DNA of 64,000 nucleotides from Temnothorax longispinosus (taxonomy: Eukaryota; Arthropoda; Insecta; Hymenoptera; Formicidae): the NCBI RefSeq assembly GCF_030848805.1, contig NC_092365.1, positions 7,626,001-7,690,000 of the forward strand. Direction: 5' to 3'. Within the stretch, counting starts at the first letter, position 1; every line of letters begins with the position of its first letter. A model generated the notes under the pieces. That model worked only from the letters and a program-made list of their open reading frames with translations, was not told where the DNA came from and made no database searches. This document shows, in pieces, positions 50,475 to 61,039 of this stretch. Made by a program: the position numbers and the translations under genes.

Positions 50475-51249
50475 GGCGTGGTGAGCCAGAGGCAGACCGG
50501 GAACTGATGTCTAAATTTTCACCGTAGCGTCTCTAGTGTATATAATATAAATATGTAAACAGACTTGATGTGTAAACAGACGGTTAACAGACTTAGAACC
50601 CGATATTTGAAATATGTTTTGAAAATCGCTCCTATCGATTGCTTATATGTAACATTAATTATTTTCATTGATATTTTGTAGACGTAGAATTTTTTACTTG
50701 TAGCTTGGCGCGAGCTTCGAGTTTTTCAAAAAAATATTCAAATGGTCTGCCTTTGGAATATCAGAGGCCTGGATGTCTGCCTCATTGATTTTCTTCTTTT
50801 TTATAAGAAATCTAAACATCAGTCCAAGAGGCAGACATGAACACATGATATAGCACACCTTTTTTTAACATTTTTGAAGCGCTGTCAATTGACAACGCAG
50901 AGGCAACATGCTGGCAGACCATTTTTCTGTGGTCCTCTACATTGTCTTTAATCGAACAATTCAGGTCTGCCAAGTGTACACTTCATATACACTTTTTTAA
51001 ATCATAAAAAAAGCTTAAAAAATTGATTACTACAAAAGTCAGAGCCCTGGATGTCTGCCTCTTCAATTTTCTTCGTTTTCAGAAGGATTCTGAACATCAG
51101 CCTCAGAGGCAAACATGAACAAATCATATAGTACCCCCTTTTTTTACAAATTCGAAGCGCTGTCAATTGACAACGCAACGCTACCATGGTGGCAGACGCG
51201 GTCCTTAATGTTTCTTATGGTACAATTATCGCTATTAATAATGTCTGCC
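50475..51249. repeat. Right subterminal region with tandem duplication
   Basis: Two copies of a roughly 190-bp unit lie at about 50740-50930 and 51045-51210. Both contain GGATGTCTGCCTC, GAGGCA(G/A)ACATGAACA and GCGCTGTCAATTGACAACGCA. TCTGCC/GGCAGAC motifs recur many times up to the terminal repeat and are candidate transposase-binding sites. Confidence 0.7.
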
Positions 51250-51293
51250 ACATGAACAAATCATATAGAAATTTTGGCCACCAGCTCCCTAAC
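51250..51293 (-). repeat. Right terminal inverted repeat of the TA-flanked element
   Basis: In reverse complement it begins GTTAGGGAGCTGGTGGCCAA and matches 36283-36325. TA follows at 51294-51295. Confidence 0.85.
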
Positions 51294-53640
51294 TAGTTGA
51301 AAGATTGTCGCGGATTGGGTTAGACATTGAACTCAGGAAGACTGTCCTGGTGGAGTTCTCCAGGAGTGGATACGTCGACAGGAACCTGAGTATTCGTGTT
51401 CGTGATTGCGACGTCCCTGTTAGCGACGGCTCTAAGTTTCTTGGGGTGTGGATTCATAACAAACTAACATTCCATCAACAGGTTATGGCTGTGAGGGGTA
51501 AGGTGAACAGAGCTAACTCCATTGTCAGATACTTGTGCTCTGTCTCCAGAGGTATAGAAGTCAATACCGCCCTCATGCTTTACAAGAGCCTGGTCAGATC
51601 GGTTACTGACTATGGTGGTTTCGTCTATTTCCCGCGGGATGCCGCCTTTTAACTTAAGTTTGAGCGGGCGCAATATATGGGGATTCGTACGGCCCTGGAA
51701 TATAGGAACTGTACTCCCAATAATGTTATTATTGCTGAGGCCAAGATCAGACTACTGAGGGACCGGATATGCTTGGTAGCCACTTTGTCTATAGAGCTAT
51801 TGCCTACAATGATAGTGGCCTGTGCCAGAAGCTGCAGTGTGCATATGATAGAGTGTGTTTCGCCCGCTGTCGCCTGCTTACCTATAGGATGTCTCTTTTA
51901 TCCTCCATCGGAAGAAGACTCTCCACCTTAGGGCTGGGATCGGCCCTTCGAGGAGACCTGAGTCCTGAGGTATTCCAGGGATGTTATGACGTCCACTCCT
52001 TTAGGCCTGTGGTTGATACTGCCATCGGTAGATTGAGGCAGAGACGCGAACTTTCTGACCAGTCGCTGATACAGGCCATCATTGATAAACATGGCTTGAG
52101 TCCTTCGCCGGAGATTATATTCACTGATGGCTCTTATGATGGGAAAATGCGTTCAACTAGTGCAGGCATTGTTATATGCGATCAGGACGTTGCATATAAA
52201 ATAAGCCTACCATTTCGATGCTCGTCCTTTACTGCCGAGGCCTTCGCGATTAAGAGGATCCTATAGTGGCAGTAATTACTGATATTTAGTTAAAACATAA
52301 CCACTTTTAATTGGCTTTACGGAATTGCACAAATTTGGTCTAGAATTAAAGTACGCACAAAAATGTAGAGGGCTAGATCGGTTTTAACTTCCAAAACTAA
52401 AAAAATTAAAAATTTGGGTACATAGAGCTGTCACTGACGACAATATTTGGTTATACAAAAAGACTGCAGTTTATATATACAAAATGAGAATCTAGTCCTC
52501 TAGGGAAAACATTAAAGAACAATATCGTGCAATTACAACTACGATAGAAGTCTAGAAAAAAAGTGGCAACGTTTTAACTTTTATACATGCAAACATACAT
52601 GCGGAATGACAAGAAGAGCAGTATGGCGTGTAGCGAGAGATGGCGCAGCAATCGAACAAGGACAGATGCCTCTCGTTAGACAAGGGCAGATATAGACCGG
52701 TAATACAGAAAATGATAGAAGACGAATTAGAACGGAATTAAAAATGTTCGACATTATCGACATCGAAGAAGTTCGGTTTTCACTATAGGATCCCCTTAAG
52801 GCGGCCTTGCAGCTAATGATTTCACGGAGGAAAATAGTGACAGTGATATTGTTATACTATCGGATTGTAAGTCGGTTCTAGAGGTTATCTACAACAACCA
52901 TATTGATGTTCACAAGAATCCCTACTGAACGGAAGCCAGGATACTTGTGCATGAATTGGAGCGGGAGCATGGCAAGCGTGTGATTTTTGTCTGGATTCCA
53001 TCGCACTCTGGCATTGTTGGTGACGAATTGGCGGATGGCCAAGGAAGCGGCCTCCGAGGAATCTGACCCCAGCATTGCGATTCCGACTGAAGATTTGCTG
53101 TCGGAAATAAGAAAAGCCACTTGGGAGGCGACGCAAGACTTTGTTGTTTGGGACTCTACCTACAAGGGTACATTCTATTTTCGGAAGTTTTATGATCGTC
53201 GAGCTAGGAAGCCTTGGTTCCATGAAGTTAATAGAGAGAGATATTTTGTAACCCTCTTCAACAGATTAAGAGCTAATCACTACAATTTGGGCTCCTCCCT
53301 AAAAAGGAAGGGTTATGTTCGTGATGATGTGATTGTGGGTACGATCAGGAGGACTTGTACCATTTATTCGTTAGATGCTGTAAATACGAAGAACCTAGGC
53401 TTGTGATGGATCGTGAACTCAGAGCGGTGGGCTATTACGAAGAGCTGGATATTGTCGATTTGATTAAGAAGGAGAACTGGAATATCCTGTTTATTGTTTT
53501 CAAGTTAAAAAAAAAGTAGATAGAGTGATCTAAGTGAATTATTTTCATACATTATAGTTTGTGCCAAATTGCCTTTGGGCAGAAGGCACCATAATACCCT
53601 TCACCCGAGGGAGCACAAACCCCCCCCACAAAAAACTTGG
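51294..53640 (+). pseudogene. LINE 3' part (right piece): RT end, RNase H, 3' UTR
   Basis: The frame starts with DIELRKTVLVEFS just inside the junction, continuing the left piece at 36282. It has VSDGSKFLGVWIHNKLTF and MLYKSLVRSVTDYGGF (late RT/thumb). A TAA lies at 51650-51652, then GIRTALEYRN, then an RNase H start (FTDGSYDG, TAEAFAI). The 526-bp MITE interrupts the RNase H. After it come VILSDCKSVLEV and FVWIPSHSGIVGDE in partly shifted frames. The last codons (NWNILFIVFKLKKK) stop at 53519, and the 3' UTR ends near 53640. Many lesions show that this copy is old. Confidence 0.85.
52262..52787. mobile_element. 526-bp MITE in the LINE RNase H, GGATCC duplication
   Basis: TATAGTG at the left and CACTATA at the right are inverse ends. 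GGATCC flanks both sides (52256-52261 and 52788-52793), and removing the insert restores the LINE order. GGATCC is itself a palindrome, so part of it could belong to the terminal repeat. No open frame of note. Confidence 0.7.
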
Positions 53641-54121
53641 TGCTGCTTTTTTACTCTTGTCGCATTTTTCTCTAAATTATGTTTATTGTTTTTTTATTCA
53701 ATCAAAAATCTTAGTACTAATGTTTAAATTTTAATGTTTAAATTTCGAAGTCTAGCAGCGCCAAGTCTTTTTACAAGTTTTTTTACAAGAAAAATTCATT
53801 AATTTTATTTTAATTAAATATTTTTGTTTTGTACTGTTACTTCTTTAATTCTTTGTAATTAAAATGATTCTTTGTAATATTAAAAATTTGTTAAAAAGGA
53901 TTAAGAAGCTATTACCACTTGGGTTGGAATAGGAAGACCTTTGAATAGGAATACAAAGATACCACTTGGGTTTTATTTTTTGGCACAAACACGATAACTA
54001 GTGCCCATTAATTTGACTGTGGTTTCTGATAGTATTTCTTACGCTAAACAAAAAATTATTTAGGTCTTATAGGGTTAACTGCTTTAGTTTTCGAGATATG
54101 CAGTATTAAAGCTCAAAATAA

Positions 54122-54152
<31 letters not shown>

Positions 54153-54787
54153 CTTTATTTACGGGGTAAACCCTTTAGTGTATACATGACAGAAAGTAGA
54201 TTATAAAAATTTATCTAAAGTAGTATAACTTTAAAAATATAACTTTTCATGCGTGGAAAGTTAATAAAAATTTTTAAATAATACTTTAATTGTGTGTGTA
54301 TAAACAGTACACACGTAAGCGGGGGAGAGGTGGGGGTGAACCTCGGTTCGCGTGAAAAGTGTATGCATGAACTTTTCATGCGTGGAAAGTTAATATAAAT
54401 TTTTAAATAATACTTCAATTGTGTGTGTGTGTGTGTATAAACAGTACACACGTAAGCGAGGGAGGAGCTACCGCACCTCTCCTGAAAGCAGGAAGGAGGT
54501 GGGGGTGAACCTCGGTTCGCGTGAAAAGTGTATGCGTGAAGGCAGTAGGTTCCGTTGTTAGGCGCGTTGGGCGTTGTTTACATTTTTAAAATGTAAACAT
54601 AAAGATCTCATTTTTTTTAGTAGACGCTTGTATTCAATTCTTGAAGGTAGTCAGTTACATTCGTACTCTCACATTATGTGTACCGATATTCATCCTCGTC
54701 TTCACCCAAAATTGGTAAATTTTTCTTTTTTTTCTTCGTTTCGACATATATATTTATACAATAATATATTATATCTAATAATTTAAA
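53641..54787. repeat. Non-coding region with tandem duplication and microsatellites
   Basis: AT-rich sequence. An (AAT)n run is at 54119-54153. A unit with CTTTTCATGCGTGGAAAGTTAAT, a GT run and GTGAACCTCGGTTCGCGTGA occurs twice at about 54240-54370 and 54370-54545; the second copy has a 30-bp insertion. No gene is supported. Confidence 0.65.
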
Positions 54788-54892
54788 GGTAATTATGCAT
54801 AAAAAAGACATCCTCTCCGATGACCTTGACTTTGACACATGTTGTCAAGGTCACCTTCCTGAGTGAGGGTGTCCCTTTTATGCATAATTACC
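54788..54892. mobile_element. 105-bp MITE with 8-bp target duplication
   Basis: The ends are inverse GGTAATTATGCATAAAA. AATTTAAA flanks both sides (54780-54787 and 54893-54900). An 8-bp duplication and short size suggest a hAT- or P-type MITE. Confidence 0.8.
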
Positions 54893-55983
54893 AATTTAAA
54901 AGTAGTTGCACAACAATTATTTTTCAAAGTAATATACATATTCTCTTTGCAATTGGTGCAAATTAATTTAAAAATTTTACATCTTTTTTTGAAATACATG
55001 TCACTTGAGTTAAGTTAGATAACATAATTTTGTGAAGAAAAAATAAAGCTACCACTTAGGTTGGATTTTTGAATTTACAAAATACATTGCGTGTACTTGG
55101 CGCCTTTTTTTTACCTTTTTTGAAAAAGATAATTTTGAACTGATATCACGCATTTTGTAGTATTAAGCAGGGATCAGCAAAACAATTTTTATTTTTTACT
55201 TTTTAATTATTCACGAAATTAGCAATAACAACAAATTAAATTTTTATTGAATAAGCAAATTAGTAGGTAATTAGTCACAAAAAATTAGTATTTACATAAA
55301 AATAAATAACATTTAAGTAAAAGTGAATTATACACTTTTCACAAAAATTAAAGAAACACTAAATTTTTCTTTAAAAATAAGCAAAATTCAAGCAGCTGTA
55401 ACTTTGTTAAAAATGAACAAAATTTAATTTAAAAAAAGATGATTTTAAAGCTTAAAATCTGTACTTTCGAAAGGTTACTATTATTTTTTAGTTGCTGCAA
55501 ATTTGGTAATTGTTACATATAGATAACTACGAGCTGGAAAAAATAGAAAAATTTCAATTTCTTCCTTTTTCATTTTGACCCAGAAAACAATTGCGCAGAA
55601 CAGCAACATAAATTTATTCTTTATGTTTTTTGTACTTTTAAGTACCCTGCATATAAAAAAAATTGCTAAATAGCTATGAGAATTTTTTCATGGTGGCTAT
55701 TATGATTTTATGGAGCAAAACGTACAAAAAATTGTAAAATTGCTTAAATAGGGTACACAAAATTGAGTTTTGGGAACTGTTAGGGGAACGAATAAATCTT
55801 ACGTATTCTTATGTATTTTGAGTCGTAGAATCCGAAAATGGTCATAAAAATTATGTCTATAGCGGAGAAAACATGGAAAATAAAGGAAAATGCTGAAAAA
55901 CATAAAATTGTTTAAGGATGTATGGGTGACATTTCAAAGCATTACCAAAAATCTAAAAATTTCATAGATTGTTCTATTATTAC
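54893..55983. other. AT-rich intergenic sequence
   Basis: No open frame, repeat or motif is recognised, apart from frequent A/T runs. Confidence 0.6.
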
Positions 55984-56242
55984 TGTTGGAATATAATGCT
56001 CTCCGCAGGGATCGAGATGGTGGTGGTGATTGCCAACGAACGACACTTTTATATGATATAACTCTTTATTCTCGACACAATATAAAACACCGTATATATA
56101 AGACACGTGTGCACGCGATGCGCTCGGACTATCGTCTGTCGCTTCTCGCTTCGTACGGCGTGCGCGCCCGCGTTGCTGCGCCACGCGGTGCCCTCTGGAA
56201 GGGCGCGAGGGTGCTCTACTCGCACAAAGCATCTTTCCAACA
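55984..56242 (-). repeat. 3' LTR of the copia element (259 bp)
   Basis: The ends are inverse, TGTTGGAA and TTCCAACA. On the minus strand it has a TATATATA stretch and GAATAAAG. GAGGGAG-type purines (56243-56253 on the minus strand) precede it as polypurine tract. Confidence 0.75.
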
Positions 56243-56337
56243 CTCCCTCCCTTTGTGCGGGTAGTGGGCTTGGGTCCTCTAAGTCTTTTTCTTATCTAAA
56301 AAATGGCAAAGTATTAGTTCCGAGTAAGATTTCGCTT

Positions 56338-57144
56338 TTAATTGCTCTTAAACTCTAAATTCGCTATATTATCTCTAAGATATGCGAATGCTTCCAACGG
56401 TAACGGTTTAGTCATGATATCAGCTAAGTTTTCTCTAGTTTCTATCCATCTAACTTCTACTTTCCTTTGATCTGCACATTGTTTTATAAAATCTCTATGA
56501 GTATCTGCCATGTGCTTTTGGTTTCCAGTATCTTCTCTTTCTTTTAAGTTTCTCTTTACTTCCTCTAGTTCATCATCAAAAATCTTAAGTTTGTGACTTC
56601 CATCTTTCTTAATGCAGTTTCCTGCAGCTCTATTATCACACCATATTACTGACGGAAAGAATGTTTCTCCAACAACATGTCTGAGTGACTTGTCCAGTGA
56701 AATCACTTCTTGACATGCCTCACTCATTGCTAAGTATTCCGCTTGACATGTGGAGAGTGTGACATAAGTCTGTTTATGACTTCTCCACGCTATCACATCT
56801 CCAAATAGCTTGATAATACATCCTCCAGTAGATGTAGAATCAGTACAATCCCTGAAACTTGCATCTGTCAATGCTTCTAGCTCGTTTGTTCTTCCTCTAA
56901 ATATCAGTCCTCTATTTACCGTTCCTTTCAGATATCTAAATACTCTTTTCACATCTTGCCAATCTTCTTCTGTAGGCTCTAATTGTTTTCTTGTCAGGTA
57001 GTTTACTGCAAATGCTATGTCAGGTCTTGTAGCGTTTGCTAAATACATCAATAGCTTCTCTATAAGGCACTCTTTTGATTTCTTCTTTTTGGATCACATC
57101 TTCATTGTTCGATTCTTCTAATCTGTTCCTTTTATTTTTATTGC
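56338..57144 (-). pseudogene. pol: Copia RNase H
   Basis: From 57051 leftward the frame has MYLANATRPDIAFAVNYL, DASFRDCTDSTSTGG, STCQAEYLAMSEA and WCDNRAAGNC, all typical of copia RNase H, and ends at 56338. The link to RT (57145-57052) is shifted twice, near 57150 and 57055. Confidence 0.85.
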
Positions 57145-58206
57145 TTACCTGTCTAGTGACCATAGGAATACTTTGCGGTTTACATTCCTCCATATGGAAC
57201 TTAGCACACTTTCTGTATATTGTGCTTGATGGATATTCATATATTTGTCTTCTTTATTTCTCTCTATTGTGATTTCTAAAAAACTCTTTGGTTCTCCAAG
57301 ATCCTTAGTCTCAAATGTTTCATCTAATTTGCCTTTGATTTCCTCTAATTTCTCTAAATCATTACTTGCGACCAGCATGTCATCCACATAAAGCAGTATT
57401 ACTACCATTTTTCCTTCTTTCCTCCATGTGAACAGGCATGATTCATGTAAGTCATTCTCTAATTCAAGTTTCTTAGCCTCTTCTGAGAATCTCTTATTCC
57501 ATCTTTTTGGACTTATCTTTAATCCATACAAAGCTCTATTTAATTTACACACCTTGGTCTTCATGGTGTTCTCATCTACTTCTACTTCCTCTGGGATCTC
57601 CATATATATTTCTTCTTCTAGAACTCCATTCAGAAACGCAGTTTTAACATCTAGCTGGCAAGCGTATAAGTTATACTTATTTATTATTGCCAATATAGAT
57701 CTAACCAGTGACAGTCTTGAAACGGGTGCATATGTCTCTTTTAGATCATACACGTTTCTATCTTTACAACCTCTAATCACAAGTCTTGCTTTGAATCTGG
57801 TAGATTCATTTGCCTCTAATTTTCTTTTAAATACCCATTTTGAATCTATTATGTTGGGACGTTTTCCATCTAATTTCTCTAATGGTCTATCGACAAGTTC
57901 CCACACTTGATTAGCATGCATAGATTCAAGTTCCTCTTTGACTGCAATTTTCCAATTCTCTCTTTCGTTACTTGACATAGCTTCTTCATAAGTGACGGGC
58001 TCTCTATTCAACGATGCCACAAGACATTGATGTAATTCATCTTCATACTTTATTGTCTGGCACTTATTTGTTTCTACGAAACTATAATTAGCGAAACTAA
58101 TATCCTCTATCGGTCTTTGCACTTGATTGTCTCTAATATTCTCTGATAATTCACATTTCCTCTTAGTTTTACTTCTAGTCGTTGGAGTGTTACTCTCTCT
58201 TTGCAC
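57145..58206 (-). CDS. pol: Copia reverse transcriptase (353-codon frame)
   Basis: It has EAMSSNERENWKIAVKEELE, IDSKWVFKRK, FKARLVIRG, the first catalytic motif QLDVKTAFLNG and an intact LLYVDDML box. The N-terminal part is the Lys-rich linker after the integrase. This is the best preserved part of the element. RT activity is possible in sequence terms, but it would be made only as part of a broken polyprotein. Confidence 0.88.
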   Translation of the reverse strand: MQRESNTPTTRSKTKRKCELSENIRDNQVQRPIEDISFANYSFVETNKCQTIKYEDELHQCLVASLNREPVTYEEAMSSNERENWKIAVKEELESMHANQVWELVDRPLEKLDGKRPNIIDSKWVFKRKLEANESTRFKARLVIRGCKDRNVYDLKETYAPVSRLSLVRSILAIINKYNLYACQLDVKTAFLNGVLEEEIYMEIPEEVEVDENTMKTKVCKLNRALYGLKISPKRWNKRFSEEAKKLELENDLHESCLFTWRKEGKMVVILLYVDDMLVASNDLEKLEEIKGKLDETFETKDLGEPKSFLEITIERNKEDKYMNIHQAQYTESVLSSIWRNVNRKVFLWSLDR

Positions 58207-58448
58207 ACTCTTTCGTTTTTGTTCATCTAACTGTATTGCTTGTTTTCTTGGTCTACCTCTTTTTCTTTTCTCTAATATGTTTCTTGTTGTAACTCTTCTT
58301 TCTCTTTATCTTCTACAAATTCTTTCATCCAATTCTTGTCCATTTCTTTATCATTTTCGGTTTGACCATTTTTATATACATTTTTATATGTTATCTTTTC
58401 ATTGAATCGGACATGTCGAGACTCTATAAACTTTCTCGTACTTGGATG

Positions 58449-58817
58449 TCATAGTATATACCCAGTATTAGTGTATCCAACTAATATTCCTCTAATTGCT
58501 CTTTTATCAAATTTTGATGTGGGCTTCGGTACTTTTGCATACCCAATGCATCCGAATCTCTTAAGCTGTTCTAAGTGACAGGTTGTCTCTGGTGAAAACT
58601 TCTTCAATGGAATTTCATACTCTACAGTTTTGTGTGGAGATCTGTTGTACGCATGCACAGCAGCGTCAATTGCTTCTAATTTCGCTCTCTGTGCTCTAGC
58701 CTCTGGTTTCTCTAGTTGCTCTTTCTCTATACTCTTTGTTTCTGCTTCTAACTGCGTAATAAATGATTTTATTTCATCAATATTTATTTCTTTTTGCGTT
58801 GTTTGTCTTCTGATCAA
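58449..58817 (-). pseudogene. pol: Copia integrase C-terminal remnant
   Basis: AYNRSPHKTVEYEIPLKKF and RFGCIGYAKVPKPTSKFDKRAIRGILVGY belong to the region just after the integrase core. The core, protease and knuckle are missing. The upstream side joins gag sequence at about 58840, so a deletion removed everything between. Confidence 0.75.
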
Positions 58818-58842
58818 ATCGGCATTCCTTAGTTCTGGTACA

Positions 58843-59702
58843 TTAAAAGCTACCGCTTGATAGAATGACGATGATTTCTTGCTTTGTAAGAGGCACTACA
58901 TCCTCACATAATTCATATTCTCTAACTATAGAGTCAAAGCGTTCGCAAAAGTCATTTACTTTTTCATCTTTTTTCATTTTAATTTGATAGAGACGAGCTC
59001 TTACAGATGTATGAGTTACATTTATTTCATTCTTTTTACATCCTCTTAATTTCTTTAAGATCTCTGATGGATCTTTTTCATGTAAAATTCTTTTATGATA
59101 ATTTTCATCTATATGATTAATTATAATATCTCTAACAAAACTTTTTCTTTTAACAATTTTTAATTCCGAAAAATTTTCTGGACCTTTTATACTTGCATCT
59201 ATTACATCTAGCAAATCATTGTTCATTAACTCTGATTTTAAATAATCCATCCAGAGATCAAAGTTAGACTTCTGCGTAAGCTTATACTCTCTTCTAATAT
59301 GTAGTTTTTGATTATTTAAGTCAATTTCTATAGCGTTTTTAAATGCTTCTAAATCTCTACTTTTATCTCTAATTTCGGCTGAGCAGATTGTTTCTTCTAC
59401 TTTTCTTTTTTTCGTTCTTTTTGTATTTCAATAACTTTTTCAAGATTATTTTCTTTTAAATTTTGTATGTTATCGTTATTTACCTCTAACTGTCTAAGTT
59501 TCATTCTTTCACTCTCTAAATTAGCCTCCGAAACTCGCACCATTTTCTCCATCATAGAATTCGCCTGCATCATCACTCTTTCCAAGGTTTGGAATGTGGT
59601 CTCTAATTTTCCAGTTATCACTTCATTTCTCGCAATGAGTTTTTCTTGTTGTTCATACAGGATCTTACTACCAATCGGAAGAATTGGTCTATCCTCTCCC
59701 AC
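58843..59702 (-). pseudogene. gag: Copia Gag, two frames
   Basis: 59702-59397 encodes a coiled-coil-like segment (EQQEKLIARNEVITGKLE, VMMQANSMMEKMVRVSEAN). 59250-58843 encodes the conserved Gag core (DPSEILKKLRGCKK, RLYQIKMKKDEKVNDFCERFDSI). About 150 bp between them are in another frame. The zinc knuckle is lost by the deletion that joins Gag to the integrase remnant. Confidence 0.75.
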
Positions 59703-61039
59703 AAATCTCGGCAGTCGAACTTCATTTGTGATTCGGGGTTTCTCTTTTGGTTTTGAGGTTGCCCCTCGTGTCTCTAGCTCTTTCTCTTTCTCTATAACTG
59801 TGTAAATGTTCAGATTATTATTTTAATTTCATCCTTGAACACTTATACTTACACATTTGCTATCTCTAACCTTCTAATTTTTTTCTATTTTACTCTTTGA
59901 ACAATATTCTCTTACCTTTTTCTTCTATTATTTTTCTCTCTATTACTGTCTCTGTGCTATCATCGCTCTCATAGTCTACCAGATTCTGGTCCTCCTCTAC
60001 GCATCCTTCGTCTTGTCTAGTTTTATCCATCTATATCGGGATTTCAAATATCAATTGAACATGAATATTATTCTTTTTCAAAACAAATTTAATATTCAAT
60101 ATATTGATATTATAAAATTTATAATTTTATCGTCGAGTTTTTCTCAACGATAAAACTTATTTATTGCTTACAAGACCATACAGAATGCACTGCAATTCAT
60201 AATGATCTGAAAGCGAGAAACCACGCGCCTCTGCAGAGCCATCTGCACACGCACACCACTATCCCGTGCGATCTCCAGCACTGCTGAAAAGATCTATAGG
60301 ATATCGGGTTGATCACGCACGCGCACGGGACTCGTACAGATTTACGCAGCCTCCCTAAACAGCAATCAAGCTACACCGCACCGCAAGTCATGCTTGATCA
60401 CCGACCCGATGCATGTCGATTTTGAAAAATAATTCCATACACATGCATGTATATACATATGTGTCATGGTGTCGCATTGATGCTATGTTTTTCTAATCGA
60501 TCATGCGTCAGCGCGTGCCCGGCAACAAGTTCTTCGCGCCAAAAAAAAAAAAAAAAAAACACAAAGACTCTCGCCGGTCACGATCGGACTTCCGCGCGTA
60601 AAAAAAAATGACTCTCGCCGTTTACGATCGGACTTGCACGCGCACGTCGCCGGCTTGTTACCAAGCGGCATCTTTCTATCTCTTTCTATCACACACATCT
60701 ATTCTCTATTTCTCTTTTTATATTGCACATCTCTATTCTCTAATTCTCTTAGAATTTAGTTAATTTCTCGCATCTACTCTTTATACATCTAGTCTCTACT
60801 TTATCAGCGCTGTTTTTCGTGTACATCGACGATGATTTCTGGATTCGCGCGTGGACTGTTCGAGTGAGCGGACGTGTTTTTCATCTCTGCGAGTACGAGC
60901 GTTCTACGTCTTTGATCTCCGAGCTTTGTTAAAGCCAGTCTTCGGTTAAGTTGCGCGGATTACTCTATCTAGCTTCGGATCACGTATCATATCAACTCAC
61001 GGGTCACAAGACCTCCTAGGTGGGTGTCGCGAAACGATA
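59703..61039. other. Spacer and probable 5' UTR of the terminal LINE
   Basis: 59703-60050 is the Ser/Glu-coding start of the copia element on the minus strand. 60050-60660 has no recognised gene but includes an A18 run at 60541 and two related stretches with ACTCTCGCCG and ACGATCGGACTT. From about 60670 the plus strand is pyrimidine-rich (TCTCTATTCTCTAATTCTC) and then GC-balanced up to the ATG at 61040; this may be the LINE 5' UTR. Confidence 0.5.

Larger units (their letters stand above)
36283..51293. mobile_element. TA-flanked DNA transposon of unassigned type, 15 kb with nested insertions
   Basis: The ends are inverted repeats of 43-44 bp that begin GTTAGGGAGCTGGTGGCC and share TATATGATTTGTTCATGT farther in. 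TA precedes the left end (36281-36282) and follows the right end (51294-51295). Removing the element rejoins the two LINE pieces in order and strand. Without the 7.5-kb gypsy insertion and the 1.15-kb solo LTR, it is about 6.3 kb with one leftward gene. The termini, the duplication and the encoded protein together do not match a superfamily I can name. Confidence 0.8.
55984..60050 (-). mobile_element. Ty1/copia element, internally deleted, minus strand
   Basis: Leftward order is gag, integrase remnant, RT, RNase H, purine tract, 3' LTR, which is the copia order. A matching 5' LTR was not found on the right, so that end is uncertain and may be lost. Several frame changes and one large deletion show it is defective. 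Confidence 0.85.
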
